Of a stretch of 64,000 nucleotides of DNA, positions 35,127 through 44,690 are shown piece by piece (the first letter of the stretch is position 1; every line of letters begins with the position of its first letter). The position numbers and the translations under genes are program-made. Origin of the DNA: Salinisphaera sp002433465 (lineage in GTDB: Bacteria > Pseudomonadota > Gammaproteobacteria > Nevskiales > Salinisphaeraceae). The DNA lies in NCBI RefSeq assembly GCF_040361435.1, contig NZ_APNL01000016.1, forward strand, positions 38,142 to 102,141, read 5' to 3'. Under the pieces are notes generated by a model that had not been told where the DNA came from, did not search any database, and saw nothing but the letters and a program-made list of their open reading frames with translations.

Positions 35127-38018
35127 ATGAGAATGTCAAACCGAGTCGGCCCACGCCTGCGGCAGCAGGTGCGCCTCGCACTCATCGGTACATCGCTGGC
35201 GGTCGTTGCGCCGGGCGCGATGGCCGCGACCATCACCGTCAACGCGACAGGCGACGCATCCAGCGAGGGTCAGTGCACGCTGCGCGACGCGATCGCTGCG
35301 GCGAATCAGAACGAAATGGTCGGCGCCTGTGCAGCGGGCGACGACATGAACGACACCATCGTTTTCGGCAACAGCGTTGCCGGGTCAAAGATTACGCTGG
35401 CCGGCACGGCGCTGCCGACCATCGCCTCCGGGTCGACGTTGACCATTGGCATGGCCAGTGACGGCGATTCCGACAGCACGAATGATTCCGCAGGCGTCAC
35501 CATCGATGCCAACAACCAGAGCCGAATCTTCACCAACCAGGGCAACCTGACGCTCAACGGCCTGACGCTGGTCAACGGTACGGCGACGACGTCCGGCGGC
35601 GATGCCGATGCCCGCTCCGGCGGCGCGATTCTCAACGACGACGGCGGCGTTCTGACCGTTAACGGCGGCGCCATGAACAACAACACCGCCGATCGTGCCG
35701 GCGGTGCCATCGAAGAAGCCTCGGGTGCCACGGCCGCGGGCGACGATGACGACAGCGCCAACGACAACGTCCGCGTGACGCTCAACAACGTCAACTTCAG
35801 CGGCAACAACGCCGGTATGAATCCCGGTAACGGCGGTGCGCTGCATGTGACCGGCAGCGGCGATATCGTCGTCAACGGCGGTACGTTCAACGCGAATATC
35901 GCCGAAGAAGGCGGCGCGCTCTGGAACAACGGCGGTACCCTGACCGTGTCGGGCGCAAGCTTCACGCAAAATCGGGCCAACGGCACCGAAGCCGATATGG
36001 GCGGCGGCGCGATCTTCGGCCAGGTCGGCGGCGCAAACGGCACGGTGGTCGTATCCGATTCCACGTTCGTGTCGAACATGGCCGGCAACTCGGATGATAA
36101 CGAAAGCTCGGCCTCGGGCGGCGCCATTCTGGCCGGCGACGGCACGACGCTGACGATCTCCGACTCAGTGTTTCGCATGAACACCGCACGGCGTGCCGGT
36201 GGCGCCATCGAAGTGCTGGCGGGCAGCACGACCACGCTCGACAACGTCACCGCGACCGGCAACGATGCGGGCGCGAGTCCCGGCAACGGCGGCTTTCTGC
36301 ACGTGACCGGCGATGGCGACATCGATGTGACCGGCGGCCTATTCGCACGTAATACCGCGGTCGAAGGCGGCGCTTTCTGGAACAACCAGGGCACGATGAC
36401 CCTCGACGGTGTCTCCATCGTCAACAACGAAGCCACCGGTGCCGATGCGACCCAGGGCGGCGGCGGCATCTATGCCGAAGGCAACGACATGGGCGATAGC
36501 GGCACGCTCACGATCACGGCCAGTCGTATCGCCATGAACCGTGCATCGGGCACGTCCGGCTCGGGCGGCGGTATTCTGGTCAGCCCGAATGCCACCGCGA
36601 ACATCACCGATACGCGCATCTCGGGTAATACCTCCCAGCGCGCCGGCGGCGGTATCGAGAACGCAGGTGGCAGCGTGACGCTGACCGAGGTCACGCTGGG
36701 TGGCACGGCAAGCGCTGACGGCAATAATGCCGGCGCCAACCCGGGCAACGGCGGTGGCCTGCATATCGGCGGCAGCGGCACGACCACGATCGTCGACTCC
36801 AGCGTGGGTAACAACAAGGCCGTGGAAGGCGGCGGGCTGTGGAACTCGGGCGGCGGTACGCTCGATGTCGACAACAGTACCGTGGCGCAGAACAGCGCGA
36901 CGCGCGGGGCCGGCGTGTATCTCGACGGGGCCGGCGGTACCATCACCCTCGACTATGTCAGCGTGACCAACAATCAGGGCAGCGGCGTGTTCGCGGTCGA
37001 CGGTGCGGGCGGTTCCATTACCGTGAACAACAGCCTTGTGTCCGGTAACAGCCCCGACCTGGACCCGGACAGTGGCGTGACCGCCGATGGGGCGAACGGC
37101 AACGTCACCGGCGACGTGGCCTTCAACGGCGCGTACCGTTTGTATGGCGGATCGACCGCGACCCAGCCTCTTGCCATGGGCAGTGCGGCAGTCGATACAA
37201 ACGACTGTGCAGCAACCGCAACCGATCAGCGTGGCGCGGAGCGTGGTGCCGATATGACCGATTGCGATTCGGGGGCTTTCGAGCTCACCGATGATCCGGT
37301 CGTACAGGCAACCCGCCTGAACCTGGGGTCGGCGGTGATCGGAAACGACGATGCCGATGCCGTGGTGCTGGGTGTGCGGCTGGCCAACAACAGCGACACC
37401 GCGGTGACGATTGGCGGCTTCTCCGGCTACGTAAATCGCGACGATCGGCTGCCGGCCGGTATTGACCCGAGCGACATCCGTCTCACGGTCTATGCCGACA
37501 GCAACGACAACGGCCGCTATGACATGGGCAGCGACATGTCGGTAGGCAGCGCAACCCTGGATGAAGGCTACGACTTCACCGTGACCTTCAACGGTGGCGG
37601 TCAGAGCGTGTTGGCCAACGATAGCGCGAGCTACTTCATCGTGGCTGACCGGGTCACTCAGGGCGATGTTGTTGCCGGTGTGGCGACCGTACAGCTGTCC
37701 ACTTCGCTCTATGCGGGCGGCGGACTGCTTGCGCTGCTCGGTCTGGTTTCTGTAGGCGGCGTGCGTCGGCGTACGCAGTACGCTCTGGTCGCCGGTGCGC
37801 TGGTGCTCATGCTTACCGCCTGTAGCGATAGCGACAGTGATCGTACGGTCAACGTCAAGCAGCCGGGCAACCCGATGATGGGCGAAGGCGAGGCGACCTT
37901 CGTACTGAGCGAAGTCAATGGCACGGGTACGGATCTGCTCATCGGCGACGGTTTGCCGATCAGCGGGCCGACCGTGTCGTTCGAGTCGTCAACGACGGAC
38001 GCCAACGACACGAACTAG
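35127..38018 (+). CDS. Large exported beta-helix protein with CSLREA-like start and C-terminal membrane segments
   Basis: A 963-residue predicted surface protein. An N-terminal signal peptide (VRLALIGTSLAVVAPGAMA) is followed by a CSLREA-type segment, ECTLRDAIAAANQ-like QCTLRDAIAAANQN near 50. About 550 residues of Gly/Asn/Asp/Thr-rich repeats follow (GGAIxxxxG, NNxAxxxGGA) that fit a right-handed beta-helix. A DQRG-type choice-of-anchor region lies near 700. Near 860-880 a GGGLLALLGLVSVGG-RRR stretch resembles a C-terminal sorting signal (GlyGly-CTERM-like), but about 80 residues follow. Those include a second hydrophobic stretch ending LTACSDS, a lipobox with Cys899. ATG at 35127 follows AAGGGGA. 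A strong terminator ends the gene. Confidence 0.8.
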   Translation: MRMSNRVGPRLRQQVRLALIGTSLAVVAPGAMAATITVNATGDASSEGQCTLRDAIAAANQNEMVGACAAGDDMNDTIVFGNSVAGSKITLAGTALPTIASGSTLTIGMASDGDSDSTNDSAGVTIDANNQSRIFTNQGNLTLNGLTLVNGTATTSGGDADARSGGAILNDDGGVLTVNGGAMNNNTADRAGGAIEEASGATAAGDDDDSANDNVRVTLNNVNFSGNNAGMNPGNGGALHVTGSGDIVVNGGTFNANIAEEGGALWNNGGTLTVSGASFTQNRANGTEADMGGGAIFGQVGGANGTVVVSDSTFVSNMAGNSDDNESSASGGAILAGDGTTLTISDSVFRMNTARRAGGAIEVLAGSTTTLDNVTATGNDAGASPGNGGFLHVTGDGDIDVTGGLFARNTAVEGGAFWNNQGTMTLDGVSIVNNEATGADATQGGGGIYAEGNDMGDSGTLTITASRIAMNRASGTSGSGGGILVSPNATANITDTRISGNTSQRAGGGIENAGGSVTLTEVTLGGTASADGNNAGANPGNGGGLHIGGSGTTTIVDSSVGNNKAVEGGGLWNSGGGTLDVDNSTVAQNSATRGAGVYLDGAGGTITLDYVSVTNNQGSGVFAVDGAGGSITVNNSLVSGNSPDLDPDSGVTADGANGNVTGDVAFNGAYRLYGGSTATQPLAMGSAAVDTNDCAATATDQRGAERGADMTDCDSGAFELTDDPVVQATRLNLGSAVIGNDDADAVVLGVRLANNSDTAVTIGGFSGYVNRDDRLPAGIDPSDIRLTVYADSNDNGRYDMGSDMSVGSATLDEGYDFTVTFNGGGQSVLANDSASYFIVADRVTQGDVVAGVATVQLSTSLYAGGGLLALLGLVSVGGVRRRTQYALVAGALVLMLTACSDSDSDRTVNVKQPGNPMMGEGEATFVLSEVNGTGTDLLIGDGLPISGPTVSFESSTTDANDTN
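37761..38018 (+). CDS. Possible nested small lipoprotein in the same frame
   Basis: An in-frame GTG at 37761 would start an 85-residue protein opening MRRRTQYALVAGALVLMLTA followed by CSDSDSD. That is a textbook lipoprotein signal: basic start, hydrophobic core and a lipobox with Cys. AGG at 37754-37756 is a weak ribosome site. The preceding residues form a plausible C-terminal sorting signal of the larger protein, so this may be an independent lipoprotein fused to, or translated from within, the larger frame. It could equally be only the tail of the large protein. Confidence 0.35.
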   Translation: MRRRTQYALVAGALVLMLTACSDSDSDRTVNVKQPGNPMMGEGEATFVLSEVNGTGTDLLIGDGLPISGPTVSFESSTTDANDTN

Positions 38019-38041
38019 CGTCACGTCGGATCGCGCTTGCT

Positions 38042-38074
38042 GGCCGGATCGGGGTTCCCGATCCGGCCTTTTTT
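38042..38074 (+). terminator. Rho-independent terminator after the beta-helix gene
   Basis: A perfect 12-bp stem GGCCGGATCGGG/CCCGATCCGGCC around a 3-base loop, followed by six T residues. It is among the strongest terminators in the window. Confidence 0.92.
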
Positions 38075-38103
38075 ATGGCAATTCGTCCTGGTCGTGCCTG
38101 CGC

Positions 38104-39573
38104 TCAATCGGCGGCGTCGAGCAGGATGCGCGCACGTCGTACGATGCTGATCCGATCGCCATTCTGCGGTCCGGTCAATCGTACGCGCGCGCCGGCGTCA
38201 ACGGCGGTATAGAACGTCTGGGCATCGACGGCGTTGCCGTCAGCGTCCTCGTAGGCGGTGGTGGCATCATCGAGCTGTGCGGTGACCCCGGCCACCACGA
38301 TCGTCGCGGCCGTGCCGGTACGCGTCACGTTCGTGGCCGCGCCTGCGATGGCGGCCTCGTCGGCCTGGGCGGCCGGCAAGCGCTCGATGCTGCGGGCTGT
38401 CGCCGTAGCGCCGTCCAGATAGGCCTGTACGCGTACCGCATCCCCGGCTGCGAGCGTGTCGAGACGCAGGGCCTGCTTGCCTGTTTGGCTGTTGTCGATA
38501 TAGGCCGTATCGGCCGATACGCCGATGCTTTGTCCGAGCAGGGTAAGGGTGTCGGCGTCGGTCGATTCGACCCGGGCCTTGAGCATGGCGTTCGAGCGCG
38601 GCTCGACCCGCAGTGTGCGGGCCTTGACTCGTTGGTTTTCGAATACGCCGCGTACGCTCACCACCACGCCCGGGGCGAGGGCGGTCTTGCCGTCGTCGAG
38701 GCGCCGGGCATCGCTGGCATCGATACGCCAGTTGCCGGCCACGAAGTCCGACCTGCTCGAAAAATCGTCGATCGTGGCGCCAACGAGCATCTGTCGACCG
38801 GCCGGCGCGGTATTGAGCGACTTGACGTTGATAACGCTTGCGATCAGCGCATCGCTGCGAGCCGCGCCGCGCGTGCCGAAGGCTTCGATACGGCTTTCCG
38901 TGTTCAGCGTCGCGCCGGCGGGGCGGAGCGCGGCGTTGGTGAAATCGATGCGCTGGCCGCCGACCGTCAGCTGCGTGCCGTCGACACGATCGACCTTGCC
39001 TTCGATCTCCAGCGTGGAGCTATTGGGTACGAAGTCGGTTTCGCTCTGGCGGATCGATGCGGCCTGGACGCGATTGGCGGTCTGGGTGAAGCCGCTCACC
39101 GCGATCAGATCCCCCACGGCCAGCTCGGCGGCCGGCGTGTTCACGAAAACGGTATCGCCATCGAAATGTACGGTCTGTTCGAGTGCGACCAGCGTGCCGC
39201 TTTCGCCGTCGGTGTCGATACGCTCGATCGGGCCATCGAGGGTGCGCTGGTAGACGATGCGCTCGGCACGCGCGTTGCCGTCGCGATCCAGCGTGCCGGT
39301 CACGGCGACGCGATCGCCCACGCTCAGCCGGGATTCCGGCACGTCTTTGCCGACAAAGCGAATGGTGGTTGCGCCGGTATCGAATTCGGTGCCGTCGATA
39401 TAGACGCTGCCGAAACCCGAGACGATGCCGGTGCCCTCGATGCCGGCCTGGCGGCTTCCACCTGCGTCATCGCTGCCGCCGCAGCCGCCCGCCACGAGGG
39501 CTGCGAGCACGCCGGCGAGCGCCAGGCCGACGCGGCCGGCGCGATGCGCTTTGTTATTCGGGCTGGTCGTCAT
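38104..39573 (-). CDS. DUF5666-type lipoprotein
   Basis: A 489-residue predicted lipoprotein. The signal peptide ends at a lipobox LVAGGCGG. The body is made of repeated beta-rich units of about 70 residues, such as GTGIVSGFGSVYIDGTEFD and repeated VGDRVAVTGTLDRDGNA-like motifs, the DUF5666 pattern of OB-like folds. I chose ATG at 39573, which follows GGGGGAG, over the longer frame. It overlaps the upstream DUF6502 gene by 20 bases, so translation is coupled. The role is unknown; the envelope location follows from the lipobox. Confidence 0.8.
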   Translation of the reverse strand: MTTSPNNKAHRAGRVGLALAGVLAALVAGGCGGSDDAGGSRQAGIEGTGIVSGFGSVYIDGTEFDTGATTIRFVGKDVPESRLSVGDRVAVTGTLDRDGNARAERIVYQRTLDGPIERIDTDGESGTLVALEQTVHFDGDTVFVNTPAAELAVGDLIAVSGFTQTANRVQAASIRQSETDFVPNSSTLEIEGKVDRVDGTQLTVGGQRIDFTNAALRPAGATLNTESRIEAFGTRGAARSDALIASVINVKSLNTAPAGRQMLVGATIDDFSSRSDFVAGNWRIDASDARRLDDGKTALAPGVVVSVRGVFENQRVKARTLRVEPRSNAMLKARVESTDADTLTLLGQSIGVSADTAYIDNSQTGKQALRLDTLAAGDAVRVQAYLDGATATARSIERLPAAQADEAAIAGAATNVTRTGTAATIVVAGVTAQLDDATTAYEDADGNAVDAQTFYTAVDAGARVRLTGPQNGDRISIVRRARILLDAAD

Positions 39574-40393
39574 CAGAAGTCTCCCCCTTGTCCTCGAAAT
39601 AGTAGATACCCACGCCCGCGCGGGTGCACGCGGTGTCGTGATCCTTTTCATCGACTTCGTGGCGCTCGAGCCAGTCGTCGAGTGTTTCGAGGAGTTGCTG
39701 TGCTTGTTGTGAGATCAGGCGATGAAATACGGGCAGCACCCGCTTGTTCACGCGCGTATTGAATACCGTGCGCTGGAAGCGCGGCTTTCTGTCCTCGCCC
39801 GAGGAAAGATTGTGCTCGAGGGTCGACAGAAGATCGTGACCTGCCGAGCCGAGCATGCGAATACGTTCCGAATCCCCGGTGCCGGGTACATAGGCACGAT
39901 TGAGCACCTGCACACGGCCTTGCGCGTCGCGGGCCACCGAGCGCACCCGTTCGAGTTCATCAAGAATGGCCATCACCGGAATATCGCCGCTGTAGCGGCG
40001 TACCAGCGCGGTGAAGCCCTCGATGTCGTCATCGAGGATCAGCGGCCGCGGCGCGCCTTCGTCGTCGGTGAAGTCCGGGTCGCGATGCCAGCCGGAAAGC
40101 ACGCGGGTGGCCCGGTTCGCGCCGCCCCAGGTGCCGGCGTCGTACTGCGAATCGCTTTGCTCGCGCAGGCGCTTGACCTCCTTGCGCGTCAGTCCGGTAA
40201 CGACCGCTACATGGGAATCGGTCGCTCGCTTGCCCGCGGGGGTGAACGATTCCCTTGCCACTTCGGCATAAACCGCACGCACGATGGCATCGAAATCGCG
40301 ATGCGCAACACCCTGGGCCAGCATGATGCGCACCAGCGGCCGGAGCAGACGGTGGGATGCGCGGGCGAGCCATTGGCGGTCGTGGTTATTCAT
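39554..40393 (-). CDS. DUF6502 family protein
   Basis: A 279-residue protein resembling DUF6502. It starts MNNHDRQWLARASHRLLRPL, then LAQGVAHRDFDAIVRAVYAEVA and VVTGLTRKEVKRLRE, which read like a helix-turn-helix. GWHRDPDFTDDEGAPRPL in the middle is highly characteristic. It has no signal peptide and probably acts in the cytoplasm, possibly as a DNA-binding regulator of the overlapping DUF5666 lipoprotein gene (inference). The function of the family is not known to me. It is divergent from nadA. Confidence 0.75.
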   Translation of the reverse strand: MNNHDRQWLARASHRLLRPLVRIMLAQGVAHRDFDAIVRAVYAEVARESFTPAGKRATDSHVAVVTGLTRKEVKRLREQSDSQYDAGTWGGANRATRVLSGWHRDPDFTDDEGAPRPLILDDDIEGFTALVRRYSGDIPVMAILDELERVRSVARDAQGRVQVLNRAYVPGTGDSERIRMLGSAGHDLLSTLEHNLSSGEDRKPRFQRTVFNTRVNKRVLPVFHRLISQQAQQLLETLDDWLERHEVDEKDHDTACTRAGVGIYYFEDKGETSDDDQPE

Positions 40394-40482
40394 GGGGCCA
40401 TTATAGATGTCTAAGGGCCGGCGCCGACTTGCCGTCTTGGTTGTGGTACATTTTCCGAACGATTCGCCGACTGATCAAAAGC

Positions 40483-41583
40483 ATGTCTGCAACTGCTCTT
40501 GCCTTGCAGGATTTCGCGCGCTACGACGATGCCGCCTGCGATGCGCGTATTCGTGCCGCCAAGGAAGCGCTCGGCTCGCGGTGCGCCATTCTCGGCCATC
40601 ACTACCAACGTGACGAAGTGTTCGCGCATGCCGATTTCTCCGGAGACTCGCTGAAACTATCGGCTCAGGCCGCGAAATCTGATGCCGAGTACATCGTCTT
40701 CTGTGGCGTGCATTTCATGGCCGAGGTGGCCGATATCCTCTCGCGCGATGATCAGACCGTCATCCTCCCGGATATGGCGGCCGGCTGCTCGATGGCCGAC
40801 ATGGCCAACCTGCGCAACGTCGAACGGGCCTGGCGCGAACTCGCGACCGTGCTCGAACCGGAAGAAACCATCACGCCGGTGACCTATATCAACTCCGCGG
40901 CCGACCTGAAGGCGTTCTGCGGACGCCATGGCGGCATCGTCTGTACCTCGTCGAACGCGCGCGGCGTGCTCGACTGGTCGTTCTCGCGGCGCGAGAAGGT
41001 GCTTTTCTTCCCCGATCAGCATCTGGGACGCAATACCGCCTACGACATGGGCATCGGCCTGGACGAAATGGTGGTCTGGGACTACGACAAGCCCATGGGT
41101 GGGTTGAGCGCGGACGAAATTCGCGATGCGAAGATGATTCTCTGGAAGGGCTTCTGCTCGGTTCACCAGATGTTTCATCCCAACCACATCAAGAAGTTTC
41201 GCGAGACGAACCCGAACGGCCGGGTCATTTCGCATCCCGAGAATGCCTTCGAAGTGTGTCAGGCCTCGGACGTGGTGGGCTCCACCGAAACCATTCTCAA
41301 GACGGTGCGGGCGAGCGAGCCGGGCAGCCACTGGCTGGTGGGCACCGAGCTGAACCTGGTCAACCGGCTGCATCACGAAATGGCGGAAAAGGGCGTGAAG
41401 GTGCAGTTCATGTCACCGGTGGTGTGCATGTGCTCGACCATGTTCCGTACCGACCCGCAGCACCTGGCCTGGGTCATGGAAAACCTGGCCGAAGGGCATG
41501 TCGTCAACCAGATCAAGGTCGACGCCGCCGAGGCGCGCGAGGCCAAGGCCGCGCTCGATCTGATGCTCGAGATCACGGCCTAG
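40483..41583 (+). CDS. nadA: Quinolinate synthase A
   Basis: A 366-residue [4Fe-4S] enzyme that condenses iminoaspartate with dihydroxyacetone phosphate to quinolinate in NAD synthesis. AILGHHYQRDEVFAHADFSG near residue 35 is the substrate motif. GCSMADMA, VCTSSNARG and CMCSTMFRT supply the three cluster cysteines. I chose ATG at 40483; the open frame reaches 40357 but that part overlaps the divergent gene start. No nadB or nadC lies nearby. Confidence 0.93.
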   Translation: MSATALALQDFARYDDAACDARIRAAKEALGSRCAILGHHYQRDEVFAHADFSGDSLKLSAQAAKSDAEYIVFCGVHFMAEVADILSRDDQTVILPDMAAGCSMADMANLRNVERAWRELATVLEPEETITPVTYINSAADLKAFCGRHGGIVCTSSNARGVLDWSFSRREKVLFFPDQHLGRNTAYDMGIGLDEMVVWDYDKPMGGLSADEIRDAKMILWKGFCSVHQMFHPNHIKKFRETNPNGRVISHPENAFEVCQASDVVGSTETILKTVRASEPGSHWLVGTELNLVNRLHHEMAEKGVKVQFMSPVVCMCSTMFRTDPQHLAWVMENLAEGHVVNQIKVDAAEAREAKAALDLMLEITA

Positions 41584-41725
41584 CGTCGAGCCGACACCAT
41601 ATCTGGGGTCGGCAGCGCGTCTGCGCTACACTATGCGCCCGTATAAGCTCCGAAAACGTGTCGGTGAGCGCCAAGCGCGTCGCCGTCGCGGTGCATTTTT
41701 CGTACTTCAACCCGAGCATTCGAAC

Positions 41726-43015
41726 ATGTTTGACTCCGCACAGGGCATCGCCGAATTCGACCCGGAACTGGCCGCCGCCATGGCCGACGAGGATCAGCGT
41801 CAGGAAGACCATATCGAGCTGATCGCCTCCGAGAACTACACCAGCCCGCGCGTGATGCAGGCACAGGGCAGCCTGCTGACCAACAAGTATGCCGAGGGTT
41901 ATCCCGGCAAGCGCTTTTATGGCGGCTGCGAACATGTGGACGTCGCCGAACAGCTGGCGATCGATCGCGCCTGCAAGCTCTTTGGCTGCGACTTTGCCAA
42001 CGTACAGCCGCATTCGGGCGCCCAGGCGAACGCCGCGGTCTATCTGGCGCTGGTCAAGCCGGGCGATACCATTCTCGGCATGAGCCTCGATGCCGGCGGC
42101 CATCTCACCCATGGCGCGGCCCCCAATTTCTCGGGCAAGAACTACAACGCCGTCCAGTACGGCCTGGACGCCGAAACCGGCGAGCTGGACTACGACGAAA
42201 TCCAACGTCTGGCCGATGAGCACAAGCCGAAGATGCTTATCGGCGGTTTCTCGGCCTATTCGCGCCATATCGACTGGGCACGCATGCGCAAGATCGCGGA
42301 CTCGGTCGGCGCCTGGCTGCTGGTCGATATGGCACATGTCGCGGGTCTGGTCGCGACCGGCCAGTATCCGAGCCCCTTGCCGCATGCCCATGTGGTGACC
42401 ACGACGACACATAAAACGCTGCGCGGCCCGCGCGGCGGGCTGATCCTGTCGGCAGCCGGCGATGAAAAACTCTACAAGAGGCTCAACAGCGCGGTGTTCC
42501 CGGGTACCCAGGGCGGGCCGCTCATGCACGTGATCTCGGCCAAGGCGGTGGCCTTCAAGGAAGCGCTGGAAACCGACTTCGAAACCTATGCCCGCAAGAT
42601 CGTGACCAACGCCAAGGCCATGGCTCAGGTGTTCATCGACCGCGGCTATCATGTGGTTTCCGGCGGTACCGACAACCATCTGATGCTGGTGAGCCTGGTC
42701 AAGCAGGACATTACCGGCAAGGACGCCGAGGAATGGCTCGGCAAGGCGCATATCACCGCCAACAAGAACGCCGTGCCCAACGACCCGCGTTCGCCGTTCG
42801 TGACCTCGGGGCTGCGTATCGGCACGCCGGCGGCCACCACGCGCGGCTTCGGCGAAGACGACGTGCGCCAGATCGCGACCTGGATCTGCGATGTGCTGGA
42901 TACGCTGTCTGCGGGTGGCGATGTCGCCGCCGAGGCCGAGCGTGTGCGTACGCAGGTCAACGAGCTGTGCGCGCGTTATCCGGTGTATCGCACGGCGGCG
43001 CGCGGCGCGGCCTGA
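41726..43015 (+). CDS. glyA: Serine hydroxymethyltransferase
   Basis: A 429-residue PLP enzyme that converts serine and tetrahydrofolate to glycine and methylene-THF. HIELIASENYTSPRVMQAQG, KYAEGYPGKRFYGGCEHVD and VVTTTTHKTLRGPRGG (PLP Lys in THKT) are diagnostic. ATG at 41726 is chosen over the longer frame at 41633. nrdR starts 30 bases downstream, the common gammaproteobacterial order glyA-nrdR-ribD. FolD at 51320 acts on the product. Confidence 0.95.
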   Translation: MFDSAQGIAEFDPELAAAMADEDQRQEDHIELIASENYTSPRVMQAQGSLLTNKYAEGYPGKRFYGGCEHVDVAEQLAIDRACKLFGCDFANVQPHSGAQANAAVYLALVKPGDTILGMSLDAGGHLTHGAAPNFSGKNYNAVQYGLDAETGELDYDEIQRLADEHKPKMLIGGFSAYSRHIDWARMRKIADSVGAWLLVDMAHVAGLVATGQYPSPLPHAHVVTTTTHKTLRGPRGGLILSAAGDEKLYKRLNSAVFPGTQGGPLMHVISAKAVAFKEALETDFETYARKIVTNAKAMAQVFIDRGYHVVSGGTDNHLMLVSLVKQDITGKDAEEWLGKAHITANKNAVPNDPRSPFVTSGLRIGTPAATTRGFGEDDVRQIATWICDVLDTLSAGGDVAAEAERVRTQVNELCARYPVYRTAARGAA

Positions 43016-43045
43016 TCGCGGCCTGGCGCTGCAAGGAAACGGCTG

Positions 43046-43564
43046 ATGCAGTGTCCGTTCTGTGATGAACGCGCAACGCGCGTGGTCGACTCGCGCCTGG
43101 CCGCCGAGGGCAGCCAGGTGCGTCGGCGCCGGGAATGCCCGGCCTGCGGCGCGCGTTTCACCACCTTTGAAACGGCAGAACTCGTGTTGCCGCGTATCGT
43201 CAAGAACGACGGTACGCCCGAGCCGTTCGACGAGGCCAAGCTGCGTCAGGGCATCACCCGCGCGCTTTACAAGCGACCGGTGGCGGCCGAGGCGATCGAT
43301 ACCGCCATCAGCCATATTCTGCAGCGGCTGCGCACCGACGCCGAGCGCGAGGTGGCATCGCGCCAGCTCGGCGAATGGGTGATGGAAGAGCTGCGAGAGC
43401 TTGATCAGGTCGCGTTCGTGCGCTTTGCCTCGGTCTACCGGCGCTTTGAGGATGTTCAGGCATTTCGCGAAGAAATCGAACGCCTCGAAGCCACGCCGGG
43501 TCGTGGCGATGGCCAGCTGTCGTTGATCGATAGCGCCGCGGGCGGCGAACGCGGGCGATCGTGA
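43046..43564 (+). CDS. nrdR: Transcriptional repressor NrdR
   Basis: A 172-residue repressor of ribonucleotide reductase genes. The N-terminal zinc ribbon is MQCPFCDERATRVVDSRLA, then RRRRECPACGARFTTFE, with four Cys and the DNA-binding arginines. An ATP-cone domain follows (KNDGTPEPFDEAKLRQGI). It binds ATP or dATP and senses nucleotide levels. The ribD start codon overlaps its stop (GTGA). Confidence 0.95.
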   Translation: MQCPFCDERATRVVDSRLAAEGSQVRRRRECPACGARFTTFETAELVLPRIVKNDGTPEPFDEAKLRQGITRALYKRPVAAEAIDTAISHILQRLRTDAEREVASRQLGEWVMEELRELDQVAFVRFASVYRRFEDVQAFREEIERLEATPGRGDGQLSLIDSAAGGERGRS

Positions 43565-44688
43565 GTACCACGAGCGTTCGCAAGGCCGTGCACGCCTTCT
43601 TCATGCAGCGGGCGATCGAGCTGGCCCGGCGCGGCTGGTATACGACCCGGCCGAATCCGCGCGTGGGCTGCGTGATCGTGCGCGGCGAAACCGTGATCGG
43701 CGAAGGCTGGCACGAGCGTGCCGGCGAAAACCATGCCGAAAAGGCAGCGCTGGCCGACGTCGAGCGGCGCGGCGACAACGCCCGCGGGGCGACGGCCTAT
43801 GTGACGCTGGAACCCTGCAGCCATACCGGACGCACCGCGCCCTGTGTCGACGCGTTGATCGCAGCCGGAGTGGAGCGCGTGGTGGTGGGCGCGACCGACC
43901 CCAATCCGCAGGTCAACGGCCGCGGCATTGGACGCCTGCGCGAGGCGGGTATCGAGGTCGTCACCGACGTCGTGGCCGATCGCTGTCGTGCGCTCAACCC
44001 CGGCTTCGAAATGCGTATGCGCGAAAGCCGCCCGCGGGTGCGCGTGAAGCTGGCCATGAGCCTTGACGGCCGTACCGCGGCCGCCGACGGCACGAGCCAG
44101 TGGATTACCGGCGACGTGGCCCGTGAAGACGTGCATCGGCTGCGCGCGGAAAGCGGCGTGGTGATGGTCGGTCGCGGTACGCTCGTGGCCGACGATCCCG
44201 GCCTGAACGTGCGCCTGAAAGGGCAGTGGCCACAGCCGCTGCCGGCGGTGCTGGATACCCGCCTGCAAATCACGCCGTCCGCGCGGCTTTTTGAAACGGC
44301 TTCCGGGGTGTTGGTCTATACCGCCTGCGCCGATCGCGAGCGCATTGACCTGCTCGAACAGGCCGGTGCCGAGATTGTAACGCTCGGCTCGGACAAAGAC
44401 GGACTCGATTTGCCTGCGGTGCTCGCCGATCTGGGCGAGCGCGAGATCAATGATGTACTGGTCGAGTCCGGCCCGCAGCTTGCCGGGGCGCTCGCGGATG
44501 CCGGGCTGGTCGACGAGTACGTAATTTATATGGCGCCCAAGCTGCTGGGCGACGGCGGGCGCGGGCTGTTGCACATGCCCGGCATTGCCACGCTGGCGGA
44601 TGCGCCCAATCTGGTCATCGATAGCGTCGAGCCGCTCGGGCGCGACTGGCGTATCACCGCGCGGCCGAGCACAGCGACAAAGGACTGA
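43561..44688 (+). CDS. ribD: Riboflavin deaminase/reductase
   Basis: A 375-residue bifunctional enzyme for steps 2 and 3 of riboflavin synthesis. The N-terminal deaminase has NPRVGCVIV, HAEKAAL and PCSHTGRTAPCVDALI, which bind zinc. The C-terminal NADPH reductase has VKLAMSLDGRTA and a VESGPQLAGAL segment. GTG at 43561 overlaps the nrdR stop. ribE follows 2 bases later. Confidence 0.95.
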   Translation: MSTTSVRKAVHAFFMQRAIELARRGWYTTRPNPRVGCVIVRGETVIGEGWHERAGENHAEKAALADVERRGDNARGATAYVTLEPCSHTGRTAPCVDALIAAGVERVVVGATDPNPQVNGRGIGRLREAGIEVVTDVVADRCRALNPGFEMRMRESRPRVRVKLAMSLDGRTAAADGTSQWITGDVAREDVHRLRAESGVVMVGRGTLVADDPGLNVRLKGQWPQPLPAVLDTRLQITPSARLFETASGVLVYTACADRERIDLLEQAGAEIVTLGSDKDGLDLPAVLADLGEREINDVLVESGPQLAGALADAGLVDEYVIYMAPKLLGDGGRGLLHMPGIATLADAPNLVIDSVEPLGRDWRITARPSTATKD

Positions 44689-44690
44689 TT

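Noticed and set aside
41573..43315. 580-codon minus-strand frame opposite glyA and nrdR
   Set aside because: Antisense shadow; both plus-strand genes have full motifs.
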